A DNA stretch of 64,000 nucleotides from Rachicladosporium sp. CCFEE 5018 (GCA_002077045.2 KZ111172.1:116953-180952); one strand, 5' to 3'; shown: positions 53,995 to 64,000, numbered from the stretch's first letter. The notes: generated by a model not told the origin, from the sequence alone. Translations and numbers: made by a program.

Positions 53995-54390
53995 TGTTGA
54001 TGATGTTGGTGGTATCAGTTGCCAAAGAGCTGTGTTGTTACAGACTTGTGTGTGATCTCGAACGCGACACGACGAAGGTAAAGGTGATGTGTTGTGTCCC
54101 TCGTGGGGGAAGGAGCGAGCGCACGCAGCAAGTACGCTCGTAGCGACTTCTCCTCCTATAAATCCGAGGGTCTCTTGCGCTGCTATCGAGTGCCCCTGAG
54201 CATGAGATTAATTGTCAAGGCGCTGAGGAGAAACACGCTCGGCCTGTCAGTACTTTCACCCACCTGACGTTCTCCATGGCACTTCCGACTATAGCCTGCC
54301 ATGGAGCGGGTGATCGTAGCACTTGAGAGACCTAACAAGGAACGGAGAGCGAGCTGGGCTTCTCGCCGACCTAGCGGAGCCTCGTGATCC
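53995..54390. other. Intergenic region in the F-box-like array, copy 2
   Basis: 400 bases corresponding to 33659-34037. Nothing else is recognised. Confidence 0.45.
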
Positions 54391-54690
54391 TTACAGTAAA
54401 ACCATCATGCGCCGTCGACTAGGTGTACTGCTCACCGGGCAGACAACGCGGTCCATGATTTGCACGGTTTCCAAGATTCCCAAGCGGACGGCATCAGTAT
54501 TACGACCGTATCTTTCGCCTGGGAAGTTAACATGCTCAAAGTGTAGCGACTCGAGCTTGCTGCCGCAATCGAACGCTCCAAGGATCCGCCGCAGGATATA
54601 GATATTGCGACTCGTCCCATTGATCGAGATATCACTAAGCAGATGGATGCTTAGCTTTCGCACATGTTTGAATAGTGGGCAAGTATTCAG
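54391..54690 (-). pseudogene. F-box-like protein 3, copy 2, 5'-deleted remnant
   Basis: Only the C-terminal part is left: MRKLSIHLLSDISINGTS-like residues read in frame to the TAA at 54391-54393, with no stop in place of the AGA that is TGA in copy 1. Upstream the match to copy 1 breaks off at about 54690 and resumes at sequence equal to about 34890, so roughly half a kilobase, including the start and LPPELR motif, is missing. No ATG opens the remnant. Confidence 0.8.
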
Positions 54691-55009
54691 CGGCTTGTTG
54701 CTGTCTTGTCATGACCGCTGTGTTGGTACTGTATGAGTCAGTCGGGCGTAAGAACGTGCGACTAAGAGCAATGTATTCCTGCTTACCCGACCTCGCAACA
54801 GGACCAGCTGGACCAAGCTTGTCATCACTGCGACTTCCGACTGCATCTGTTCCTTGTCTCCCCGCAATACTCATCATCATGCATTCTCCATCATAGCAAA
54901 TGGCCGCTGTAGAGCATCAGCGATCTCAAGTCAAACCACTTGGACGAAGCATCGCGCACCTAAACTCTACCCAGTCGATCCCAGTGAGCCCGATCACCTT
55001 TCAGATCCA
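54691..55009. other. Diverged intergenic region, copy 2
   Basis: 320 bases with only weak similarity to copy 1. No gene is seen. Confidence 0.45.
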
Positions 55010-55681
55010 CTAGTCCATCATCTCGGCTTCCAGCGTCTTTCGATCTGGATAAACCGTGAACGCACACTCCAGCAGGTCCAACATCTTGAATAGCTACAAA
55101 CATTCAAGTCGCGGCCAGTCCCACCGCGTAATGTGGATGTCAAGCGAATGCAGCTTTGAGCCGTTGTGGATGTGTCCGAACAGAAGTTCAAGCGATTCCA
55201 ATGCCAACCCGAGGTATTTGGTGCTGTTCACGTTGACGATCAAGCTGAGTTCCAGATTGCGGACGTGCTTCAGGGCGGGATATGCTTCCAAAGGCCATGC
55301 TTCACGTGCCCACTTGCTGGGCGGTGAGTCCCGTGGCTCCGGCATGTTCCTGAGCACTATCATATATTGTCTAGCTTCGAGGTGCGCCATGACGAGTGGA
55401 GCTGCCTCGGCATGGATCTGCTTGCAGATTCGGAGCAGCGTGGTGAGTCGAGTGATGGACTCGTTGCCGTGGTCGAGTCCGTTGATATGTATACCATCTG
55501 TCCACAGCCGTAGAGTGCCTTCCGGAAATCGGTGCGAGACACGGCAGCATGAAGGACACTTGTCCTCCTTATGTGTGTCTCTCATGGAGTCCAGTAGGTG
55601 TTCGTAGATGTACAGCCGCAGCTCAGGCGGCAGCTCGAGGACGTAGCAGCGCCCCCGTTTCTGTAGTCGCGTGACGGCCAT
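55010..55681 (-). pseudogene. F-box-like protein 4, copy 2, C-terminal nonsense codon
   Basis: From ATG 55681 the frame gives 195 residues with CYVLELPPELRLYIYEHLL, LLRICKQIHAEAAPLVMAHLEA, YPALKHVRNLELSL and GSKLHSLDIHI, then TAG at 55094-55096. Copy 1 has CAG at the matching place in its shifted frame. After the stop the frame continues LFKMLDLLECAFTVYPDRK to TAG at 55010-55012, matching the C-terminus of relatives. The protein may still work in truncated form. It shares only about half of its residues with copy 1, far less than the neighbouring genes. Confidence 0.65.
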
Positions 55682-55929
55682 TGCGATGAGGTGCAGTGTA
55701 TTGCAGCTAGAGTTGGTACAAAGAGAAGTATCACGGGGGATTGCCACCTGGGTGAAGTGGAAGTCACGAGCCTAGCTTGGCGCGTCGTCTCGTCGAGGGG
55801 GCAGGAGCGACTGCTCCTTGACATGCGCGCAACACGATCAGTCACATTGCGCGCTGTGCATCAGTAGTACGACGTTAAGCCCAGCTGATTATCATGTACA
55901 GGCTATACTTACAGTGCGTTGACTCCTCC

Positions 55930-56982
55930 TCATGCAAGCGCACTCGCGACCTTCCCCCTCTTCGCAGCCTCACTCGCCATGACCTCCCCAATCTTCGCCA
56001 ACTGCTCGTCCGTCAACTCCCTCGACTCCGCCGCCTTAGCCTTCCTCCGCACTTCGGCCAGCTCCTGCAACGGCGTCCGCATAGTCAAATGTAGATCCTT
56101 CCTCTTCTCCTCCTTCGCAGCCTGTGCCTCAATCTTCTGCGTGAATTCGTATGAATGTCTCGTCCTGAACTTCGAGTATTTGTTCCGCAGCTCATCAATG
56201 ACCGAAGCCGGCATAGGCCAGTTTAGTAGCAAAGGCGTGTGTGTGACTTCGTCTACGCTTCGCCTTAGTGTGTCGTCCTCGTGATCCTGGGACTCCGGCT
56301 CAACAACTTCGGGCCAAGGTATCAATGTGTTCGTCCCCGGCACAGCTCGCATGCCCTGATCCCACTCCCTCTTCACCTTATCCCACTCCCGATTTACACA
56401 AAGCAGCTTCTCCACGACGACGTCCCTCAGCTTGCCCGTCGCAGGGTCCGGCAGAGGGTACACCAGCCTAACATCCTCCACCGGCACCATGATAGCGATA
56501 GGCTGCACGCTATCCTTCCCAGTCGTATCTCTCTGGTTGACCCAACTTGGTACCGCAACATCCGCCACGTTCACGCCCTTCAATCGCACAGCCCCCTTCT
56601 CCTTCTGCACCTCCTCAACCTCCGCGATCTTCCCCTTCTCCCTGCCCTTGGTCACAACCACACGGTCTCCCTCAGATACCCAGTACCACTTCGGCAGACT
56701 CCGTGGATGTCGGTCCGGCAAGTTGAAGCTGTACAGACTCAGTGCGCCGTGGGTCTTCGCTTTATCGCCAACATCTCGTCGCGGTGCTAGCAGGCCTCGC
56801 GACCAGGCTTCGGCGCGCTCTTTCCGTGCTGTGACTATGAGGGCGTGGTTGTCGCCGCGGATTCGGAGGGAGTCGCGCTTGCGGTTCCAGGACTTGCCTT
56901 TTTCGAGGTGGTCGATTTCTTTTGAGAGGCGTTTCGCGGCGTGGCGATGGGCGATTTTGGAACGCTGGACGACTTTCTCCAT
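55930..56982 (-). CDS. MRPL40: Mitochondrial large-subunit ribosomal protein uL24m, copy 2
   Basis: 350 residues from ATG 56982, same length as copy 1. The KOW domain (SEGDRVVVTKGREKGKIAEV) and the C-terminal extension are intact. About eleven residue differences, for example RD to KE after the KOW strand. Confidence 0.93.
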   Translation of the reverse strand: MEKVVQRSKIAHRHAAKRLSKEIDHLEKGKSWNRKRDSLRIRGDNHALIVTARKERAEAWSRGLLAPRRDVGDKAKTHGALSLYSFNLPDRHPRSLPKWYWVSEGDRVVVTKGREKGKIAEVEEVQKEKGAVRLKGVNVADVAVPSWVNQRDTTGKDSVQPIAIMVPVEDVRLVYPLPDPATGKLRDVVVEKLLCVNREWDKVKREWDQGMRAVPGTNTLIPWPEVVEPESQDHEDDTLRRSVDEVTHTPLLLNWPMPASVIDELRNKYSKFRTRHSYEFTQKIEAQAAKEEKRKDLHLTMRTPLQELAEVRRKAKAAESRELTDEQLAKIGEVMASEAAKRGKVASALA

Positions 56983-57290
56983 TGTGGGCAATTGACTGGA
57001 TTGAATCAATCTGTAAAAGAGTGGATCATAAGCGCTCTTGAAAGTGCAGCAATACGCACTGAATCGTGAAGTGAATGGTTGCCGAGTACTCATCCCCGAT
57101 TGGGTAGAAACGCATTGGACCCACAATAGTTGCTGCTTGCTCTCGATGTGCGAGCATTCGACATGGAGTTACGTTCATATAATTGTTACAAGTTGGAGTC
57201 ATCGAGGACGAAGAAGGGACTACTGTAATCCTCTCGGTGATCAAGATCTGTGCAAGCTTCGCTGAGATCATTTCCGCTCACGCGCTGGCC
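56983..57290. other. Intergenic region, copy 2
   Basis: 310 bases nearly identical to 37144-37453. No gene is seen. Confidence 0.5.
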
Positions 57291-58151
57291 TCACGGCTTC
57301 CTTACGATCTTCTCCACCTTGTCCAACCCTGTCAACTTCTTCAATGGCCCACTCAACCAACTCATCGGGAACCAGCTAGCAAGCCTAACTTGTGAAGCTC
57401 CTTTTCCCCTCCAGATGACATTCGGCGGCGAGCTTGACAGTACATCCGCTACAACCCCCTTCGCCCAAGCCTCAGCCGAGATCCCTCCGTTCTCCAAGAA
57501 CTCGCCCCTGAGCGCCGGGTCAATGACCTCCTTCGCAGCCGCATAGATAGACGTCTCAGGCAGCCCGCCCTCCTTTGCCCGAGCATTCTTCACGATCTCC
57601 GTATTGACCGCTCCGGTCTTGAGCTCGATGACTTTGATGCCAAAGCTGACTTCTAGCTCCTCGCGCATGACTGTCGTGAACATTGACATTGCTGCTTTGC
57701 TCGCAGCGTAAGCTGCGTGGTAGGGTATGGCTGCATGCGCGGCAGTCGAAGTATGATTTATGATCATGCCTTTGCTTGACTTCAATAGCAACGGGAGAGC
57801 TGCTTGAGATAGCGCCACATTGCCCCAGACGTTGAGGTCGAAGAGAGCTTTGCCCTCCGCTAGTGACATGTCGGCCACGGTCATCACGTAGCTAGCGCCG
57901 GCGTTGTTGACGAGGATGTCCAGCTTGGGAATGTCTGCTAAGCAAGCGGCGATGGACTCTGCAGATGAGATGTCAAGAGTCTTGAGTTCGACATCTGGGC
58001 CGAGAGTTGCGAGAGAGGCCATCTTAGAAGGGTTCCGCGCGGTGGCGTAGACGTGTAGGCCGGCAGCGTGGAACTCCCTGACCAAGGCGGCGCCCATGCC
58101 TCCATCTGAGCAGCCGGTGATGAGAACCGTACGTTTCTTGAGGTCGGCCAT
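57291..58151 (-). CDS. Short-chain dehydrogenase, AYR1-like, copy 2
   Basis: 286 residues, colinear with copy 1. TGCSDGGMG, NNAG, the catalytic Ser and YAASK are all kept. About eight conservative differences. Transcribed away from MET6. Confidence 0.85.
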   Translation of the reverse strand: MADLKKRTVLITGCSDGGMGAALVREFHAAGLHVYATARNPSKMASLATLGPDVELKTLDISSAESIAACLADIPKLDILVNNAGASYVMTVADMSLAEGKALFDLNVWGNVALSQAALPLLLKSSKGMIINHTSTAAHAAIPYHAAYAASKAAMSMFTTVMREELEVSFGIKVIELKTGAVNTEIVKNARAKEGGLPETSIYAAAKEVIDPALRGEFLENGGISAEAWAKGVVADVLSSSPPNVIWRGKGASQVRLASWFPMSWLSGPLKKLTGLDKVEKIVRKP

Positions 58152-58989
58152 TACGATGATCGTGTGTCACGTTTTCGATGATCTGGTATGGTGTAGGCCG
58201 CTGGCGAGGTCCTCAGAATGCTAGAGTGGAGAGGATGTGAGGAGAGGAATGTGAATGTGCTCCCTTACCTCATGCGATGGCTGAACTATATATACCATCC
58301 AGTATAGTCGTTGGTACAGCTGTTTGAGCGGAATCACGAAATAGAATGTCGACCTGCTCCGCTCCCCGAATCTTGTTACCTAGTCGCTTATTGGCTCAGA
58401 AGCTTGGGCGATTACAATGATCGGTTATGAGTGATCGGACAGCATGGGCGCTTAGAGCCAGTGCGATGAGATGGGGCGGCTTCGACAATGAGTCCGTTTG
58501 AAGAATGGGTGCCGTGTTCGAAGGAAGTAGAACGAGAGATTGAGCACCTGGCTGGAAGGGTGCATGTAGGCTCATCGATTCGGTACTATGCGGCATATTC
58601 TCGGAGGGCTCAACTGCCGGATGTGAGGGACCAAGATCGCCCACCTGACTCCGATCAAATGTGCTTGATATATGGAGCATTGCCCTCTGCTGCGTCTCCT
58701 CAGTCTAGACCTCACGTTAAAGATTCACCGTCCTCACTCACACAAGCAAAGATTCACTCACATGTCAATCGTTAATGAAGCTGTAAGTTGAGGTGCAGCG
58801 GTCACGCAAGGAGCCATTCCGAATGACCCCGCGATCGGCGTTTCGAAAAATCTTACGTTCACTCCCACACCGCGCTCACTTCTTCTGATCATCAACACCA
58901 ACACTCTCTTTCCCAACACCATTCCTCCCTCCCTCACACCACATCCCAGCATACTCTTAACACGCACATTCTCCACCACAGCACTCAAG
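58152..58989. promoter_or_regulatory. Divergent AYR1-like/MET6 promoter region, copy 2
   Basis: 840 bases. TATATA near 58290 on the AYR1-like side; conserved stretch at about 58520-58650 and the 105-bp block at 58780-58884. A 24-base or so piece present near 38550 in copy 1 is missing near 58380. Confidence 0.55.
58780..58884 (+). promoter_or_regulatory. Conserved 105-bp block upstream of MET6, copy 2
   Basis: Matches 38948-39052 with one A/G mismatch while flanks differ. It lies 105 bases before the MET6 ATG. Confidence 0.55.
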
Positions 58990-61308
58990 ATGGTGCAGTC
59001 ATCCATCCTCGGCTTCCCTCGCATGGGCAAGCTGCGTGAACTCAAGAAAGCCAATGAATCATACTGGGGTGGCAAGCTGTCCCGCGAGGATCTCCTCGCA
59101 GAGGGCAAGAGACTGAGACTCGAGCACTGGAATATCCAGAAGGATGCTGGCGTCGACATCATCCCCAGCAACGACTTCGCTTACTACGATCACGTCCTCG
59201 ACCACATCCAAATGTTTAATGCCATCCCTGAGCGATACAGCCAGCACAAGCTCGAGCCAATCGATGAGTACTTCGCCATGGGCCGTGGACACCAGAAGGA
59301 CGGTATCGATGTGCCCAGCTTGGAGATGGTGAAGTGGTTCGACTCGAACTACCACTACGTCAAACCAACACTGCAAGATAACCAGACCTTCAAGCTCGCA
59401 CAAGACCCTAAGCCGGTTCGTGAGTTCCTCGAGGCCAAGGAGGCGGGTATCATTACACGCCCCGTGCTCGTTGGCCCCGTGTCCTTCCTCGCACTTGGCA
59501 AGGCCGATCGCGGTCAGTCAGTCGACCCTATCTCGCTGCTTGAGAAGCTACTGCCTGTGTACGAGGAGCTCCTCCAGAGACTAAAGGAGGCTGGAGCCGA
59601 GACCGTTCAAATTGACGAGCCAGTCCTCGTCTTCGACCTGCCCTCAAAAGTGAAGAACGCTTTCAAGCCTGCATATGAGAAGCTGTCTGCCCTGCAAGGC
59701 AACAAGGGACCTCAGATCGTTCTCGCCACCTACTTCGGCGATGTAGTCCATAACTTCGACATCATCGACAGCGCACTCCAGAACACTTACGGTCTCCACG
59801 TCGATCTTGACCGCAACCCAGAGCAGCTCACGAAGGTTCTCGAGCACCTCGGACCTAAGCAGATCCTGTCCGCTGGTGTGGTCGACGGGCGCAACATCTG
59901 GAAGTCCAACTTCAAGAAGGCCATTGAGACTGTCGAGACCGCGGTGCAGAAGCTCGGCAAAGAGTGCGTGATCGTCGCCACTTCCAGCTCCCTCCTCCAC
60001 ACTCCACATACCCTTGCAAGTGAGAAGAAGCTTGATGAGGAGGTCCGGGACTGGTTCTCGTTCGCCAGCGAGAAGGCGAAGGAGGTCAGCGTCATTGCTA
60101 AGGCTGTAACCGAGGGTGCCGACTCGGTCAAGAGCGAGCTTGAGGCCAACGCCAAGAGCGTACAGTCGCGTGCCACTTCGAAGCGCACCAACAACCCTGA
60201 GGTCAAGAAGCGTCAAGAGGCTGTCACAAAGGAGCAGCACGAGCGCCAGTCGCCGTTCACTGAGCGTTACGAGCAGCAGAAGAAGCACCTCAAGCTGCCC
60301 ACCTTCCCTACTACTACAATCGGCTCGTTCCCTCAGACCCAGGACATCCGCATTCAGCGTAATAAGTTCACCAAGGGTGAGATTACCGCTGAGGAGTACG
60401 AGAAGTTCATCGAGAAGGAGATCCGCGATGTTATCGCCATTCAGGACAAGCTCGACCTCGACGTGTACGTGCATGGCGAGCCAGAACGCAACGACATGGT
60501 GCAGTACTTCGGCGAGCGTCTCGAGGGGTACGCCTTCACGACACACGCCTGGGTGCAGTCATACGGCTCGCGCTGCGTGCGTCCTCCGATTATTGTCGGC
60601 GATATTTCCAGGCCTGCGCCAATGACTGTCAAGGAGAGCAAGTACGCTGCCTCAGTCAGCAAGAAGCCCATGAAGGGCATGTTGACCGGGCCGATTACTT
60701 GCCTTCGCTGGTCGTTCTTCCGTGACGACGTTCACCAGTCTGTTCAGGCTCAGCAGCTCGCTCTCGCACTCCGCGACGAGGTCGTTGATCTCGAGGCCGC
60801 CGGAATCTACGTCATCCAGATCGACGAGCCTGCGCTCCGAGAGGGTCTTCCTCTCCGTGCCGGCGCCGAGCGTGAGAAGTACCTCAGCTGGGCTGTCGAC
60901 AGCTTCAAGCTCTCCGCTGCTGGTGTCAAGGACTCCACCCAGATCCACTCCCACTTCTGCTACTCGGAGTTCCAGGACTTTTTCCACGCCATCGCTGCGC
61001 TCGACGCCGATGTCCTCTCCATCGAGAACAGCAAGTCTGACGCCAAGCTCCTCAAGGTTTTCATCGATGAGGCCTACCCACGTCACATCGGCCCTGGTGT
61101 CTACGACATCCACAGCCCGCGTATCCCTAGCGAGCAGGAGATCAAGGATCGTCTCGCCGAGATGCTGCAGTACCTCAAGCCCGAGCAGCTGTGGGTCAAC
61201 CCTGACTGCGGTCTCAAGACCCGCCAATGGAAGGAGACCAAGCAGGCGCTCACGAACATGGTCAACGCGGCCAAGTTCAACCGCGAGAAGTACGCCAAGT
61301 CTTCTTAG
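58990..61308 (+). CDS. MET6: Cobalamin-independent methionine synthase, copy 2
   Basis: 772 residues, no introns. All landmarks of copy 1 are present, including HSHFCYSEF and NPDCGLKTRQW for zinc and homocysteine. About eleven residue differences from copy 1; most nucleotide differences are at third codon positions, as expected under purifying selection. Confidence 0.97.
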   Translation: MVQSSILGFPRMGKLRELKKANESYWGGKLSREDLLAEGKRLRLEHWNIQKDAGVDIIPSNDFAYYDHVLDHIQMFNAIPERYSQHKLEPIDEYFAMGRGHQKDGIDVPSLEMVKWFDSNYHYVKPTLQDNQTFKLAQDPKPVREFLEAKEAGIITRPVLVGPVSFLALGKADRGQSVDPISLLEKLLPVYEELLQRLKEAGAETVQIDEPVLVFDLPSKVKNAFKPAYEKLSALQGNKGPQIVLATYFGDVVHNFDIIDSALQNTYGLHVDLDRNPEQLTKVLEHLGPKQILSAGVVDGRNIWKSNFKKAIETVETAVQKLGKECVIVATSSSLLHTPHTLASEKKLDEEVRDWFSFASEKAKEVSVIAKAVTEGADSVKSELEANAKSVQSRATSKRTNNPEVKKRQEAVTKEQHERQSPFTERYEQQKKHLKLPTFPTTTIGSFPQTQDIRIQRNKFTKGEITAEEYEKFIEKEIRDVIAIQDKLDLDVYVHGEPERNDMVQYFGERLEGYAFTTHAWVQSYGSRCVRPPIIVGDISRPAPMTVKESKYAASVSKKPMKGMLTGPITCLRWSFFRDDVHQSVQAQQLALALRDEVVDLEAAGIYVIQIDEPALREGLPLRAGAEREKYLSWAVDSFKLSAAGVKDSTQIHSHFCYSEFQDFFHAIAALDADVLSIENSKSDAKLLKVFIDEAYPRHIGPGVYDIHSPRIPSEQEIKDRLAEMLQYLKPEQLWVNPDCGLKTRQWKETKQALTNMVNAAKFNREKYAKSS

Positions 61309-62033
61309 ACTTGTTGCTCTCGCAATGTAACAACACGTCAACATACTTGACGAGCAAGGCGGCACTTCAACTGCCACCTGCATGAGGCTTGCATGACGAC
61401 AATGGCAATGCTTCAACACTATGATACCCCTGATGTTTAACACAGATTAGCGAGGAGTTCAACAAAATGGTCGGAGGTGATATGGGCGCTGATGGAACTC
61501 GGTGATCTCAACGATCATGCGATAAGCTAAAAGCGAGGTGTGGGAGGCATGATAGGTGCATTTGCTGATGGCGTTGAACGGTGATATCGCTGGGGTATGA
61601 TCATGAGTTGAGCCGCGATGCATGTAGTCGGTGTATCAGTCACAGACTAGCCATGCCTTGTGGCATTGGAAGTGTAGAACCTGTGCGGAAAGATGAGCTG
61701 TGGATTTCACGGATTCATCCAGTAAGTGCAGTCTTGCGGTTTCATTGAGACTGTGCTGTCGCTTCCTCTCTCATTGTCAACCCCTTCCGCGTCTCTCTGC
61801 CAGGAACAAAAATACCAGTTCTCAACACCCTGATGGTCTGCATGAGAGACAGCATATCATCTACCTCCATCACCACAATTCCCGTCCCTTCCGGCCCCTC
61901 GATTGGTGCAGTGTGGTAGCCATACAATACTGCGCTGCTGGACCCCACACTGCATCATCACTTGTTTGTTCGCTCCGCAGCATATCTTCGTCGACCGCAA
62001 CAGTCCGATACATCAGCATCTCACACGAGTCCG
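61309..62033. other. Intergenic region, copy 2
   Basis: 725 bases. The first 350 closely follow copy 1 and the part from about 61680 to 62000 has diverged. No gene is seen. Confidence 0.5.
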
Positions 62034-64000
62034 ATGGCGACCTGCTGTCCTCACCCCCGCTCGCGAGCCCTCTCCCCCACCGAACCTCCCCGCCTCACTA
62101 CCATACCCCTCAACTCCCTCTTCACTTTTGCCGCTCTACCGGAAGACCATCCTCACGCCTTGCACTTCCCGAACCGCAGGGCTGACTCGGCTGCTGCCAA
62201 GGGTGTGGGCAGGAAAGTGAGTTTTGGCGAACGGATGCTGGGAGGATTGAGGAGAAGGAAGACATGGAGGGATGTTGTAGGTGAGATGGGTGGTGTAGAG
62301 GGGAGCGATGCCATGGAGGTCAGGAGTGGGGAGTTGAGAGAGGTATGGGAGAGTACTGGGGAGGGGGGCGATGCCGACGACACGCAGGGCATGGACGAGG
62401 GCAGGCAGAGTAGGATCAGTGACGAGGCGCCCAAGTTGAGGCTGAGGAGGATGTGAGTCTTCCATGGCCCGAGCCGCATTCTCTCTTAGCGGCCAGTGCT
62501 GACTTGATGTCCCAGATCGTCGCTGCGCAGCTCGCCGGACCTGCGAAGGCTCCGACTAGACTCAGTGAGCCCGACCAGACGACCCCGGTCCTCCTTCGAG
62601 CTTCGTGCAAGAGTCAGCAAGGGAGCAAGTCTGCCAGATCTCGCGGACGAGCTTCGTCCACTTAGAGCTGTGGACTTCGGTACACCGATAGCGACCTCCA
62701 ACATTACCGATCAGCAACCCGACATCGCTGATCTAAGCGCGCCAACGCCACTTGCTCGGATCGCTGAGCAGGCTCTCTCTGTGGGCAGCTTCGAAGTCGC
62801 AATACAAGATGCTGCTGACAAAGTCGAGAGTGAAGAAGCTGCCCGTCCACCACCGACAAGCACAAGCATTCATCTGACCACCCTGCAGATCTCCGAGCAG
62901 CTGCGCTCGCTGTCGCAAATGTCGAATAGCACTGAGCAGCCCGAGCACTTGACGCTTGAGCCATGGGCCTACCATCGTAGACAGCGACCGATCGTCGAGG
63001 TTGTCAATCAGAAAAACGTCTCCTGGTCGGGACATGCACGTCACTTACGACAAATTTCTGGAGCTGGCGCTGTGCCGTCGCAGATCCCGAATTTATGGGC
63101 TCCGCCGACGAAGGACAGAGACACGTCGTCTTCGATCTACAGTCGCGCGACGAGTCCAGACGTTCCCGCGCCGGCTGAGCGACCGACTAAGCTCGAAGCT
63201 TGGCCACTAATCGAGGCTTCGTCACCTGCGAAGCTCGCCTTCGTGCTCGACGGCGCCGCTGATGAGGTACCGACCATTCCGCAGCATTGCGAAGCGCCCG
63301 CAGCCAAGCTCGACCCGGCTCTGATTGCTCTCCCTCCATCGTCGAGCTTGAGCTTACTCTATCTCGCACCACCGACTGCTCCTGAACGCACGGCCTCGAT
63401 GCGAAGCAGCGCAAGCAATATCTCAAAGCGCAGTAGGTTCCTTGAGCGCTTCACGCCTCCGAAGAAGCTCGTCAAGAAACGCAAGTCGTTCTTCATGTTC
63501 CTCCGACCTGGCAGCAAGCGGCAGCATCAGACACGCAGCATCAGCACGCCGACACTCATCAGTCGGCCCATCAACGTTGACGGCCCTGCTGACGAGAGTG
63601 ATCTACTCACGGTGCAGTATGAGCTCAATACACCGGCAGCGGATCGCAAGCGCTCAGCAAGCACCTCGAAGCTGCCTTCGATCATTCTGGCACCAGCTGC
63701 CAGCTCTCCAGATCTCGCGCGCAAGCCATCGCTAATTGAGTACGAACGCAAACTCTCGGTGGTGGGCGATGACCGTCGTCGCCCGTCGAATGTGGACATC
63801 AAGCGGCTGAGCATAGTCCAGGAAGACAACATGCGCAAACCGAGCACACTACGCAAGAGCATCAGTCGCAGAGTCCTGCCTCGTGCGCCCGAGAACGCTC
63901 TGATGGACGCAGCGCTTGAGCGGCATCTGGCCGAGAAAGCTCTGTTCCAGTCCTCAAAGCGGCACAGCACTACGCTCTCCCCCAAAGCCAATGTTTCAGC
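62034..64000 (+). CDS. Hypothetical basic disordered protein, copy 2 (3' end outside window)
   Basis: Exon 1 is 62034-62452 (419 bases, same as copy 1) and exon 2 is 62516 onward, open to the last base. RKVSFGERMLGGLRRRKTW and SRFLERFTPPKKLVKKRKSF are conserved. The middle part (62600-63300) differs more from copy 1 than the last 500 bases do. The upstream ATG at 61962 is in frame, but the start at 62034 is the one shared with copy 1. Function unknown. Confidence 0.7.

Larger units (their letters stand above)
44256..64000 (+). repeat. 20-kb duplicated segment, copy 2
   Basis: Direct repeat of 23957-44155 in the same orientation. It begins right after the gap and ends at the last base of the window, at exactly the base where copy 1 meets the gap. 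Confidence 0.95.

Noticed and set aside
59644..61443. Long open frames antisense to MET6 (300 and 263 codons)
   Set aside because: They are shadows of a GC-rich, codon-biased gene; the sense frame is a complete methionine synthase.
1..64000. Transposons, CRISPR arrays or viral genes
   Set aside because: No terminal repeats, transposase or reverse transcriptase motifs, spaced repeats or viral proteins were seen on either strand; the only large repeat is the 20-kb gene-bearing pair.

Overview
The window is nuclear DNA of a filamentous ascomycete. Genes are spaced, lie on both strands and carry short GT-AG introns. Recognisable products include Bud6, an ataxin-2/Pbp1 homologue, Afg1, Alg14, a mitochondrial uL24 protein, cobalamin-independent methionine synthase, a HeLo-domain protein and an Asp f 7-like secreted protein. 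The gene style and the many short 'LPPELR..IY' (F-box-like) proteins suggest a Dothideomycete. The paired segments recall black yeasts with doubled genomes such as Hortaea or Friedmanniomyces, but that placement is an inference.

Left part (1-23,956), single copy: C-terminus of mevalonate diphosphate decarboxylase; a five-exon zinc alcohol dehydrogenase (-); an Afg1-type ATPase (+); two F-box-like genes (the first broken by an in-frame TGA); a hypothetical gene; a HeLo-domain gene (-); BUD6 (-); the PBP1/ataxin-2 homologue (+); two related hypothetical genes (-), one ending in two C2H2 zinc fingers; and a disordered hypothetical protein (-).

Right part (23,957-64,000): a segment of about 20 kb is present twice in the same orientation, at 23,957-44,155 and 44,256-64,000, separated by exactly 100 N. 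Each copy carries, in order: a Ser/Thr-rich single-pass membrane protein (-), a secreted DPBB protein (-), an SDR-polysaccharide deacetylase fusion (+), ALG14 (-), four F-box-like genes or remnants (-), mitochondrial uL24 (-), an AYR1-like SDR (-), MET6 (+) and a two-exon disordered protein (+) that runs off the end. Both copies stop at the same base, one against the gap and one at the window end. This is what two homeologous or allelic contigs joined head to tail by a scaffolder would look like, although a real tandem duplication cannot be excluded.

The two copies are informative as a comparison. ALG14, uL24m, AYR1-like and MET6 differ by only a few residues. The F-box-like array between ALG14 and uL24m is collapsing by different lesions in each copy: a nonsense codon in one partner, a frameshift in the other, lost starts and a half-kilobase deletion. 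No RNA gene, CRISPR array or transposon could be supported by eye.
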